Origin: Orthonyx spaldingii
Lineage: Eukaryota > Chordata > Aves > Passeriformes > Orthonychidae
Direction of reading: 5' to 3'
DNA length: 64,000 nucleotides
Assembly (NCBI GenBank): GCA_013397795.1
Contig: VZTJ01001821.1
Coordinates: 228,236-292,235 of the forward strand
Below the pieces are notes generated by a model. That model had not been told where the DNA came from and made no database searches. It worked only from the letters and a program-made list of their open reading frames with translations. Positions 53,347 to 64,000 of the stretch are shown here, piece after piece. The position numbers and the translations under genes were made by a program. The stretch's first letter is position 1; the number at the start of each line of letters is the position of its first letter.

Positions 53347-53361
53347 NNNNNNNNNNNNNNN
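53347..53361. other. Assembly gap (15 N)
   Basis: Fifteen N flanked by A runs on both sides. Sequence across this point is unresolved, and frames crossing it are meaningless. Confidence 0.99.
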
Positions 53362-53618
53362 AAAAAAAAAAAAAAAGAAGAGCGAGAGATCAAGAACAAG
53401 CTCTAAAATAGAACTGGGGCAAAACCTCTCAAATCATGAAAACACAAATCCTCTGCCAGTGAGCACAACTGTGTTACCCCGAAGGAGAGCCTTCTTGCTG
53501 ATGTGGGAATTGCAGCCGGTTCCCAGCTCAGGGATTTGCATTTCCAGGCTCTTAGCCCTTCTCTGGGGAAGGGGTGCAGCCTCCCCAGCCGGCAGGCCCT
53601 CAGCTAAACTCGCCGCTG

Positions 53619-54310
53619 CCTCGGGCTCCTGTTCACAGCCCACTTGCCTTTAATGTGGACATGCTCACACTTGGCGGCATTATTCGGGGCTTTGGGTCTG
53701 ATGATCATATTTATATGGCTGACACCCAGACCTACTTGCCTATTCCTGTGGATTCCCGTGAAGTGCTGTCATGGCTTATTACCTGTCTATCTGCCTTCAA
53801 GCCTGGGTGACTTTTAATTTTTTGAAGCTTAATGCTGGGAAAACAGAATCGTTTCAGATTGGTTCGGTTCACCTCCTGGAGGTAGGGATTTATGGTGTAT
53901 AATACTGTAGCACACACAGCTCAGGAGCTGGTTTCACTGCGAGGCTCTTAAAAATGGGCTTATTTTATCTGAAATAAAACCTTTTCAGGGATGTATCAGC
54001 AAGAGGGGAGAAGGGAAAATATCTTCACTGGCTTTTGGAAACTTCCACAGCCTCTGCTCCAGGTTGCTTTCCAGACTGAGGAGTCCTTGTTCATGCCTCA
54101 GTCTAATCCAGAGTTGTGTATTGGAGCTCAGTGATAATTGGAAACTCTTCTCACTCCAGCATTTTCAGCTGTTGTAAAAGTCTGCAGCTAATGTCATAAC
54201 AAGAATTAAACTGTCTCATCATATTACACCCATCCTAGCTGACTTCGCTGGCTATTAAGGTGACAGCGCATTGATTTAAAATTTGTGTTAATTGTTTACC
54301 CCTTCTCGCA
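53619..54310 (+). pseudogene. Ancient L2-clade LINE ORF2 fossil
   Basis: Reverse-transcriptase landmarks appear in family order over about 690 bp, with frameshifts between them. PRAPVHSPLAFN corresponds to the L2 PQGSVLSPLLFN. LGGIIRGFG is followed by a damaged active-site box, HIYMADTQTYL, where the family has HQYADDTQLYL. IPVDSREVLSWL..CLSA follows. Then, in a shifted frame, LKLNAGKTESFQIGS matches LKLNPDKTEVLLIGS. Further on, HHITPIL and, in another frame, LRWLL plus QRIDLKFVLIVY match the L2 post-RT motif HITPVLxxLHWLPVxxRIDFKILLLVYK. Spacing is close to that of an intact element, so it is one colinear remnant. The first catalytic Asp of the YADD box has been lost, and stops and frameshifts make it non-functional. 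Confidence 0.85.
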
Positions 54311-55408
54311 GAGGCTTTCTTGGGGGGTTTGTAGCAACCTGCAGGCTTTCTGTAGCTGTGGATTAGCTTTGTATTCTGCATTATATGAACTTAAAAAATT
54401 ATCCTTTGTCTGGATCACACCACCTAATACCTCAGCCCACGGATTTCTTTGGTACATATATTCCCTACATGGGTCACTTTTAAAAATAAGATCGTGGAGA
54501 GGGCTTGGCTGGCCTTGATATTACAAGACTGTAAGAGGATTTTTTTCACCTTCTCTGATATTTATTTTTATTTGCTGCTTTCTGTTCTTCTGGCTACTAA
54601 TAGCAGGAGTGGTTTTTAGGTAAAAATATCATTCTGCCTACAAAACATTTTACTTTATGCGTTTAACAGAGAAAGTACTACCCACCAAAACAGACTTTTC
54701 AGCCCATCATCCTCAGGCTTCCACTTTTGGGTTGAATAAATCAATCCCCATGTAAGCCCGTGGTAACAAACTTTTTACCTAGCGCTGGGAATGAAAATTG
54801 CTTTGTGCCATATGCTGTCTCTCTGGCACAAAATAAGCATCACCTCAACTGGAATTTGGTACGCTCTGTGATTGCAAGACTGGAAAATAGGACACATTCT
54901 CTTTCTTTTCCATGATCTAGTTCCTCAAATCCATAATCAGTGTATTTCTCCACAGATATTTGAAAAAATCATGCTTTATTTTCTCTGAGACTATGAGTTT
55001 TTTCACCACCTCCCCCCTTCTCTGTAGGCCGAAACATTTCTCACTTTCTTCTCCACTTTGTTTTGTTTTCTCTCACTGGACTGGAGCAGCTACTGAATGG
55101 GAAATGGGAAGATGCAAACTTGCCTTAACAAAAAGAAGATTCTCATTTAAGGGAGAAAGGTAAGTAATCAAGTAAATAATAAATATTTATTTCTGAGATC
55201 AAAATCCCATTGACATCACCAGCTGGTTTTTGTTCTGGATGTCAGGGATTTTGAAGCAGACCTCAGGCTCATTTTCAGAACGTGACCTCAGCTAATGGAC
55301 ATCTTCTTAAGGAGATCCACTCTGCCTTCCCTTGGTAAGAAGTGCTAATCTCATAAACAGCTCCTCCCTCACCCCATCTCCCACTAGGTCTCTTTTTGCT
55401 TTTTAGTC
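54311..55408. other. Gene-free unique DNA
   Basis: No gene recognised. The first 150 bases may be the decayed end of the L2 fossil, but no motif is readable there. Confidence 0.6.
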
Positions 55409-55425
55409 AAAAAAAAAAAAAAANT

Positions 55426-55453
<28 letters not shown>
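55409..55453. repeat. A homopolymer with one N
   Basis: Fifteen A, one N, one T, then about 28 A. The N shows the run was not resolved; its true length is unknown. Confidence 0.95.
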
Positions 55454-55456
<3 letters not shown>

Positions 55457-55724
55457 ATTGTGCATGAGTTGCAACCAGATTTTACAATTCTCCAGCGGCT
55501 GGTACATTTTGCACAGTTTATAGCTTATTAACATGATTGTGAGTTGCAAAACTATTCCTGGTTATTTGAGTTCCCAGCGCTTATTCCTGGGAAAAACTAA
55601 AGCCTCCCAGCTGTCATTAGAGAGCACTTCATTAGCAAACAACATTCAGTATTTATATTTTGAGCAGCAAGTGCCGCTCACTGGTATGAATAAAGCATAA
55701 AGTGCTCTCCCACCCAGGCCCTTG

Positions 55725-56120
55725 CTGGCTGCTCCCGGGAACACGGCGGGGATGGCTCCGGCAGCTCCCGAACGCGGGATGCGGGATGGCACCGGGGCCC
55801 GTCAGAGCAGCCCCGCCGAGCTTGTCTGCATTGAACGTCAGCTCTTCTGCCTCTGCTTTGCCTGGTGCACCCTCACAGCGCTTTAAAAGCCTTTTGTTTC
55901 GCCCCTGTTTTGATGAACTTCTTTCCCCTTGATGTTCATCTGGAGTTTAACAGCGATAAAGGGCGCACAATGGTGAGATTGTGGAACGGGAAAAGGTGCT
56001 GGGAGAGCACAATGCGGTGCATTATCCCCGGGCTCCCCTGTGCCGCTGGCTTGGCAGGCCAAGCGGGAGTGAGCCAGGGTGACAGCCTGGGCGTCCTGGG
56101 CTGCCGCCGCGGTGACACCG
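55725..56120. promoter_or_regulatory. CpG-rich region, possible CpG island
   Basis: CpG is dense in two sub-blocks: 55,730-55,850 (AACGCGGGATGCGGG, CCCGCCGAG) and 55,945-56,120 (GCCGCCGCGGTGACACCGCC). AT-richer sequence separates them. Stop-poor frames run through it, but none shows a domain. It could be a promoter of a transcript outside the window, or GC-biased neutral DNA. Confidence 0.3.
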
Positions 56121-57400
56121 CCCTGGGCTCAGGGCAGAGCATCAGGCACAGCCTGGCCCAGCAAGGGCTCAGTGCCGCCAGCACCCAGCCCGTGGCACCC
56201 ACCGTGACACTGCAGGCTCAGTCCCAGCTTGGGACATCCTCCCCCAGGGTCTCCCCCAACCTCAGGGAGCAATGGCCAGCCTCAGTTTACGGCTCCACGT
56301 GAGCAGGATGCATGCCAGCTCCCTCACTACACATCAGCATCCTACATCAGCGTCCCGTGTCAGTAATTCCCACACCTCCTCGGCCTCTAGCACAGGAAGC
56401 TGAAAGTTTGAGGAAAGCCCGTGTGAAGCACCAGGATGCTCCCAGAACCAGGTGGCACTCCAGCACAGCGCCAGCCTCTTCCCAAGCTGCCAGCTGCCCT
56501 GGCTCTGACAGGTTTTCCAGAGGCAGGTGATACTTGCTGTTGTTTGGGGTCTCCCCAGGGTCGGGTTCTTCTGTAGGCACCTCGGTTTCCCTTCAGATGC
56601 ATATCTCCAGTCCACCTGACTGGAAAGGAAATCCCCAAAAATCGGAGACAGAGGGAACCCCTAAATATGCTAATTTTGTTGTCTTTCCATGAATTTATGA
56701 AAGGCACTGATGAACCATTTCACAAGGCAAGATGGGGCCACAGGGCCAGCAGCCACCATGGCCAGTTCAGACAGCATCACCTCCCCAGGCCAGTGCTCAC
56801 TTCTCCCTGCCCTTTCCTCCCTGCCCAGACCTTCTGCAGGTTTGAATCAGTGGCCCCAAGGCCTAAGTCTCTTTGCACATTATTTGTGCATATTAATTCC
56901 TGGCAACACCCTCCTGTTCCCCATCCAGTGACACCTCCAAGCAGCCAAGGCTGTTGCCACCTGCCCAGATGTCACCTTGCAGAGGTGCCCTGCAGCACCC
57001 AGGAACTCCCACAGAAAGGGCAGTGCCCAGACTTCACCCCTGTGCCCATGGGGGCTGGCAGACCAAGGTGGCCTGGGGACACCTCCGTGACTCTGGTATG
57101 GCTCTGTCCCCCGCCCAGCCCCAGCCCTGCCCCTGGGCAGTTGCTGCTCTCAACCACGTCATGGCAAATGCCATCCCTGGTCACATCTTGGCACATGCCA
57201 GCCCGGGGCACATCTCAGAATCCACCCACCCTGGTGACACCCTGTCCCCACGAGGCTGGGGTGTGACTTCTGCCCCCTCCCAGGCTGGACACATCCCCAG
57301 AGCTGCCTTGCATCCCAGACCCCGCCTCAGTTACCACAACCCAAACCCCTGACAGCAGGCATGGGGATATTGGGGATGTTTTTATGCAGCACCAACATGG
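56121..57400. other. GC-rich gene-free DNA
   Basis: C-rich sequence gives overlapping frames of up to about 200 codons rich in Pro, Ser and His (56.67-57.35 kb). They overlap in two frames on the same strand and on the opposite strand, and carry no domain, so none is called. Short near-repeats (CCTGGTCACATCTTGGCACA and GCCCGGGGCACATCT) lie near 57.17-57.22 kb. Confidence 0.6.
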
Positions 57401-60400
57401 AAAGTCATTTTCTGTGAAGCTCCTCAGCATTTGGTAGCCTGAATGAGACACGAGCCCCAGGCACCTTTTCCCGGGATGGCTGGGGTGGCTCCTGCTGTTC
57501 AAGAGCAGATCTGCGGCTCAGGATGGGATTTCCAAGGACACGTGTCTGTCTTGTCCGAGCTGTCCCACTGTCTGCAGACAACCCCCTGTGCAAAATAAGG
57601 ACAGAGTCCTAATGAACTAATATATAATCTCATTTCTCCTTGGATGGCCTCTGCCACCAACAGCTGCCTCTGAGTAGGTGTTTTTTAAAGAAAATTGTAT
57701 GTAGACCTTCTGCAAATATAGTATCTCACCTGAGAACAGGTTTGAGGGTTTTTAATATTCTTTGAGTTGCCAAGTTTGGGGATAGCTCATTTTCTGTATT
57801 TTTGCTTAGATTTTTAACCTTATCTTATGACATCTGCATTCACTGCTGGTCTGACCTACTTAGTGAAGTCAAAGATACTGGAGATTAAGCTGAATGATCC
57901 ACTTCAATGCATACTTATAATTTCAGGGTCCTGACAGAATACATTAGTTTCTAACAATAATTTCTTGCTATTCTAACACTAGTTGTAAATTTGCATTCAA
58001 AAAAATCTTATTTGCAAAATAAATTCATTTGGCTTGCCTGAGAAGGCAAAATCTGCGAGCTCAAATAACTGAACTGCACCTGAAATGTGCACAAGGATTT
58101 TTAACAACACTGCTTATTAACCAATGCTAATATCTACCAGTGTGTACCATGGTGTGCCAGTCCCTGTAAAATTTAGTTTAACTGCAATGAAAAAAATTCC
58201 CTTTTCTTAGGAATGCTTTGCACTGCATCCCCATTTCAAACCCAGAAAGCAAACAAGTTGTAGCAGACTTTCTCTTGCAAAATGAATTTGTCAAGCTCTG
58301 CTGCATTTTGCTGAAGTGTAAAAAACTCAAATAAAAGCAATCCTAAAGTTAAGAACTTGGTTTCAGGGCAGAGACTGGTGGGGATTTTTGTGCTTATATT
58401 GACCATTCCTAAAGTTGGAGGTGTGGTTAGGTTTTCTTGTTGTCAGAGGTAATCATTCATGGATCTAAGATCTCAAAGACTGATTCCCTCTCCTATTGCA
58501 CTGTGCAGCTCATACTTTGATAATATTCTGCAGATACAAGTGAAAATAAGAGATCACTTGGAGTTCTGACTTAGCATCTGGGCTCTTCCTTTTTCTCCAT
58601 TACACTTTTATATAATATATAGTATATTTTATATAGATATACATGTACATACACATATGTCAAGTTTTCACAGTAGGTGAAAATTGCCAGTGCTTAGCAG
58701 CTTGCAAGAGCAAGCAGAGCCTGATCCAGAGCCTCTTCCCATGCCGGGGCAGGTGCACAAAGCCTCTGAAAATCAGGCACAAGTGATTCTAGCAGGTCCT
58801 AGACACTGAACATTTACAAACACCTTCTTGCCTTGATAAAAAAAGTGCTTGGACTGTAACATTGTGATTTCCTGTGTTTGATGCCTTAGTTTGTGCTTGG
58901 AAGAATACAGCTGTGCTATTTGACACTGCATTTTTCTAGCTTTTAATCCATGTTATGAACCCACCGCCAAAGAGCCTTTCAGAACGACTGTGACAGTGGC
59001 GTTAATGGTTGGAAAGCAGCTGCTGCCAGAGTAATATTTTTCTCTGTTTTTGCCATTTATGCACAAGCTGGAAGAGTTCTTTTGCTACATCTGATCTGCA
59101 CTAAAGCAGCCTATACAAACTGCTGATATTATCCAGCTTCTGCTGCCATGTGGGAACTTGCACGTCCAGTTTCCAGTGACCCCCCCAGATACAGGTGCAG
59201 ACCTGCTCCACCACAACCCAACCCCAGCTCTCAGTGTACTTGAGGATATCTGTAGATATGCTTTGCTGAGCAATAAAATATAATTAAAAATGTGCAAAAT
59301 GAGTGCGTGCAATGTTTTATTCCTGGAGGTAAAATCCACTTAATAAAACTTCAGTGTTCTACTGCGTGAGAGGTTTGTGCTCAGAAATGCATTTCTGCAG
59401 TTTTTTCAATGAATTCCTCAGGTGATTGATTTATAGGTGGCTGAACAGTGGTAAAATACAGAGTGCACACAATCAACACAAATTACTAGTATTAAGCAAG
59501 TGCCAGATACTCAGAGAATCTTTATTACTTTGGAGTATCTCATATCAGCAAAATAAAATTGTTTTGTGCAACACAAGACCAAAGTCATTTGCAAAACAAC
59601 ACATCAAACCTAACCATGTCTAATTTATTTCCAAGCTCTGTAATACAAGGGTTGCGTTGCTCTGTTGTTACCTTAACCATGCATTCGTTGGTTTTTTCTT
59701 AACCAAAAATCAGTTCCTTTCCTGGATGTTGCTTTAAAATTAAGCACAGACACCTGAGCCTGCAAAGATTCAGGTGGACCCTCAGCTCTGCATGCAGCAG
59801 GAAAATGCAGATCCCCTGTGAAATCCCTTGCAAAAGCACATAAGGAATACTTCTAGGAGCAGGGTCTGTAGAAGGCCCCCTCAAGGACCATCACCACACT
59901 CCAGCAAACACTGTGTGCATCAGGGACTAATTACAAAGAAATGGCCTAAAAGCCTGTCTGGGCCATCCTTGAGCTGTTGGAAGCAGCTGCAGGTTTGGTG
60001 CCACAGCCAGGCTGGGGCAGGTGGGTGGCACCTCATGTCCAAAACAAGCCGAGCTGGATCTGTGGGACCCCTGAGGAAGCGTCAGTCTGGAAGGCTGTCA
60101 TGGCTTAGAGCCCACGGGTGGCTCTGCATTTATTCCCTTTGTATCCTTCTCCCCCAAGGATCTGAGGCTCTGGAAAGTTTTCTGCATTGCAGAGAGCTTT
60201 CCTTGCATTGTAGAGAAGGGCAAATCGTGCAAACTGGAGCTGGTTTCCATAGCTGCTCCCTCCTGCTAAACAGCATATTTCTGTCTGTGTTTGACTGCGT
60301 TTTTCTACCCCATCTCCTTCTGCTCTACATGATCTGTCAATATTGGGTTTCTTCTCATTACACTTTACTCTCTCTTAACGTCTATTCTTCCTCTCTGATG

Positions 60401-61446
60401 GTTCCTCCCTTTGCCACGGCTTTTTCCAGTGGTTTGGTTTAACTCAAAATGAAACGGCCAGAGTGGTATTTAAAAGTAGTGAATTTGGTTCTATCTGTTT
60501 ACTACAAAGCAGATTATTTGTATCAGCTTCATTCTTTGGGTATTTTTAAGGAAAATGTAATATTTCCTTAATTTTAGATCCTTTTTTTATCTTGCTTTAG
60601 GCATAGGCTCCAAGAGATGTGCATGCAACACAGATGCTTAATTTACTCCTCCAAATATGCAAAGAACATGACTATGTACAATAAACATCACTAAAAACAT
60701 GGCTGAAGACCAGGGGAAAAAAAAATCAATAAGACTGCTGTAAATTCCTTATTATCTAAGAATTTCAACACCTACTGATGTGTCTGGTCTTCCATTGCAC
60801 CCTCATGAATTTAAGAGCCTGGGACACACTTATTCGTGGATGCAAGCTGTGGGTATGTGCACAAACAGTGCAGCAGATTCTGAAACAACTGTCTGAGGAT
60901 GTTACGGCTGTTAGTCAAAATCAGACAGTAAAAGGGAGATTTTTGTTTGAATAGGGGGATTCGGAATGTGACTCATAAAGAAATCACGCGGGATACAGGG
61001 ACTTCATGAAAAAAAAACTTAGAAAAACACGCTATTGTCTTGAAAACCTGGACATGCAAGTGCAGAATCTGCAATATGTGAGTCATTTCTCTTCCCAGTT
61101 ACCTGCAGATTGTGGGTCGAGTAAGTGACATCTGCAGAAAAGCACGGAGCAGCAGACAGGAAAGGGAAGGGCAGTGGGTAAACTTCCATCAGCCTCGGAG
61201 AGACTAAGCTTTGTCCTGCACATCTTTAGTCTGATTTTCACATCTAGGTGTAAATCTGGCTTTGGGCTACGATGCACACTTCTGCCAGACACGGTTAGTA
61301 TTAATCACATATTATTAAATCAATGCAGATCTCCGTTTGATGCATGTAGCACTTCTGCTCTGCATCCTGTAACTCTCTGTAATTAGCAATATTTGATCTA
61401 AAAGAAATTTATACCCAGGCCATAAACCCTTTACTCCCCAAATCCC

Positions 61447-61483
61447 CGCTATTACTGCTAAATAACCCCCACTATTACTGCTA
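61447..61483. repeat. Short tandem duplication, period 23 bp
   Basis: CTATTACTGCTA occurs twice, 23 bp apart, with CCC-rich spacers. Confidence 0.85.
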
Positions 61484-62263
61484 CAGCTCATAAAATATAA
61501 CATAAAATATTAGAGTTCTGAGTTTTTTTAGTGTCCTAATAGTCCCACTAATTTGGCCGTTCAGGGGATTTTTCAGATCACACTATTTAGTATAAACTGG
61601 ATATGTGTACCTGGAGATTTGAGTGGTGAAACAGCAGCACCAAACACTTGAAATGTACGTCTCCAGGAAAAACTATCTCCCTCTCTACACACACACACAG
61701 TCTCACATATATGTACAATGTCTCTGCACCCCAGTTCTTCAATCAGCAATGTATTGTTGCTATTGCAAAAATGTGTAGCGCAGCAATATCATAATCAAAT
61801 GTATGCTCAGATGTGTGGCAGGCGGCAGCAGCAATTCACAGCCCATCAAATGCCTTGGCTTTGGCTTCCTTAAGAAGTATTTCTCACACCAGAAAATGCA
61901 ATTACTGCTCCACTGTGCCTTCCCACATGGAGATCCGAAATGCTTCAGTAAATGAAGCAACCCATCAATACTTTATCTATTGCAGATGAGACATCTACAG
62001 ATAAGGATCTGTGTAATCCAGCTATTGATTTTAGGATTCTCAGTCCTCCAAGGACTGTGACAAATCTATACGTTGCCCCTGAGTGACAGGGTTTGCTTTT
62101 GGATTTCTGTTTTCATTGGGGAAACCGTGTGAGAGTGAATGCAAGCAGAGAGAGCTCTGCTGCCGCCCAGCTGGGCAGGCTCAGGTCCATGTGTGGGTCC
62201 TTCCAGACCCAACTGTGGTGCACACCAATAATTAACAGCCAGACAATTGCAAACACACCAACA

Positions 62264-62278
62264 TTTTTTTTTTTTTTC
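62264..62278. repeat. T homopolymer (about 15 T)
   Basis: A simple T run in unique DNA. Confidence 0.9.
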
Positions 62279-63976
62279 TAAGACCAGAAAAGGGGAACAG
62301 TTTCAATATTTGCCAGCTTTTTGGCTTTGCTCTAAATTTGCCTTGTTTTGGAATCCACTTGTATCGTACAAGCTTAGCTACTGTTCCTGGTGGGGTTTGG
62401 TGACCTGGGGATGTGAAGGAAGCATTTGGCTCTCAGTGCCAATCAGTAAATCTTGTTTGTAAGAATGAACACACAGAAAAATTCTTGTCCTGATGTGTCT
62501 TTATCTGGAATTTACATGTGTGTGTTATCCCTTTGACATTCTTGCCCCAAAGCAGGTTATAAGCAGATAAATGTGTCCTTGTAACAAAAAGAGAGATTCT
62601 ATTTCCGAGAGACCCAGAAATTTGGGGAGCCCTGTCTGTAGGTGTGTGAATGCACACACTCAGAGTACTTCAAATGCACACACTCACACAATGTTTTATG
62701 TAACTCAGCTTCAGTGCACTGCAAAGGTTTACAAGCAAAGGTTTGCAATTCACTGGCTGAGAACAACTGAGTTATTTTTTTAAAGGAAATAGGGATAAAT
62801 TCCTAACAAGAACTTCAACTTCTCAGGTTTAAACTGATCAGAAAAAACAAATTAGGAGTATGAAGAAATGTTCCGATTTCAGCTAGTCTGAAAGATTTAA
62901 TACACACACAGACAAGGGAGGTATTTGGGTATTACATGGAAAAGTCATGTAATAGATATGACCTGGTATTACTGGGAATTCCCAGAAAAACCCTGAATAT
63001 TGTCATCAGGGGCTATTTCTGTCATTCCAAATGACACAGGACCTTCAAACTTTCCCCACTTATTGTAAGATGAATATATCAGTATATATTCTTCTTTTAC
63101 CCAAATTTTCATCTGTTCCCACACCTAAGTGGAAAAAACCTGCTGGTAGAGGTGCAGCATGGGTAGTTTTTCAGTCTCCAAGGAAAACCTGTGGTATCTG
63201 ATCCACCGCAGATGAATTTGTTACCACTGAACAAGTTATACCCTGAATACAGTGACTCACACAAACATCTAACAGCGACTGAACTACAAAATATTACACC
63301 TTAAAAACGTGACATTGCCATGCCCAGGAAAGTAATTGTCAGTGCTTTTTGGAGGTGTTAAATTTGCTTCTGTTCTGCTTGGAGTGAGTATTTTCTCACC
63401 CTTTGTTTGCTATCACAATATGTAATCGAGACAATCTGTCTCTAAAACTGGAGAAAAAATACAATATTCCATGTAGACACATTTCAAAAACATGGCTTCC
63501 CAAAGTGCACGGCAGCCTTGCAGGAGGATTTTCTGGTCACTTAGACTGACCTGCAGGGCCAGGCTTGGCTGCTGAGAACCACACAGACATCCCTGACTCA
63601 TGACCCTCCACAAACAACATCAGCTCAGAGAAACTCCGAGGAATAGGCTCTCCTACACCAAAAACATTATTGCATCTTCTCTACACTTCTGAAACTGTAA
63701 GTTTATGCTCCATCATTACTGCACGAGTTATGATTCACACGTGAATAGCGAGCACACTGTGAAAGGCACTGTTAAAGACACTGGCTCCTCCACACACTTC
63801 AGTTGCTCACTGCTTTCAGTCCCTACCCAATGCACCAGGCAGAAACCCAGAAACATCTCATTAATTCAGAAGACTGTACATTCTTCACACTAAATAGCTA
63901 TAAGAACTCTAATTTTTCAAGAAATAGCTCTATTTTAGACCATAACAAGGGAAAAAATGTGCTTAGCATAGATCAC

Positions 63977-64000
63977 AAAAAAAAAAAAAAAAAAAAAAAA
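63977..64000. repeat. A homopolymer at window edge
   Basis: At least 24 A run to the last base of the window. With the two other long A runs near Ns, this may be a further assembly break point just outside. Confidence 0.9.

Larger units (their letters stand above)
57401..63976. other. Gene-free AT-rich unique DNA
   Basis: No gene or transposon recognised. A plus-strand frame of about 204 codons (59.83-60.44 kb) has no domain features. Simple repeats inside are an AT-rich TATA tract (58.60-58.66 kb), a CA run (61.69 kb), a T run (62.26 kb) and a small 23-bp duplication (61.45 kb). The stretch at 58.86-59.06 kb has E-box (CAGCTG), TGACAG and TTAATGG words and may be regulatory. Confidence 0.65.

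Noticed and set aside
56667..57352. Overlapping frames of up to 199 codons in C-rich DNA
   Set aside because: Two plus-strand frames and minus-strand frames are open at once, low in complexity and without domains. Stop-poor GC-rich sequence explains them.
59828..60442. Plus-strand frame of 204 codons
   Set aside because: The longest frame in the window, but composition shifts from basic to hydrophobic with no domain, codon bias or splice context. Probably chance.

Overview
The window looks like vertebrate nuclear DNA, most probably from a bird. The main evidence is a diagnostic CR1 LINE 3' end at about 27.3-27.6 kb, a second degraded antisense CR1 at about 47.9-48.3 kb, and older LINE reverse-transcriptase fossils. 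I saw no mammalian-type Alu, B1 or L1 material, and repeat density is low. There are no operons, ribosome binding sites or long intact reading frames. Short runs of N and A homopolymers near 53.3 kb and 55.4 kb, and an A run at the right edge, mark draft-assembly joins. The species cannot be named from sequence alone.

I found no protein-coding gene that I can name. Every open frame is short, and nearly all read as chance frames. Three frames are bounded by possible splice signals (33.4, 37.2-37.4 and 40.05-40.3 kb). They are listed as weak exon candidates only, because they lie on both strands and match no family I recognise. The window is best read as intergenic or intronic DNA.

Layout. 1-43 kb is mostly AT-rich unique sequence. 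It holds a CR1/L3-type reverse-transcriptase fossil at 12.8 kb, a possible L2-type RT scrap at 14.3 kb, a 151-bp near-perfect inverted repeat enclosing 1.07 kb (19.4-20.8 kb), a 400-bp GAAA array with a strict 22-bp higher-order period (25.4-25.8 kb), and an internally deleted CR1 (26.9-27.6 kb). 43-57.5 kb is richer in GC. It has four CpG-dense patches (43.3, 45.0, 47.0 and 55.7-56.1 kb), a cluster of homeodomain, forkhead, SOX and AP-1-like motifs at 47.1-47.3 kb, the antisense CR1, a diverged 126-bp tandem duplication (52.7 kb) and a long colinear L2-clade LINE fossil (53.6-54.3 kb). 57.5-64 kb is again AT-rich unique DNA.

Nothing in the window amounts to a new multi-gene system. The observations most worth following are the inverted-repeat structure at 19.4-20.8 kb, the unusually readable L2 and CR1/L3 fossils (possible exapted conserved elements), and the CpG-island/motif-cluster pair at 47.0-47.4 kb.
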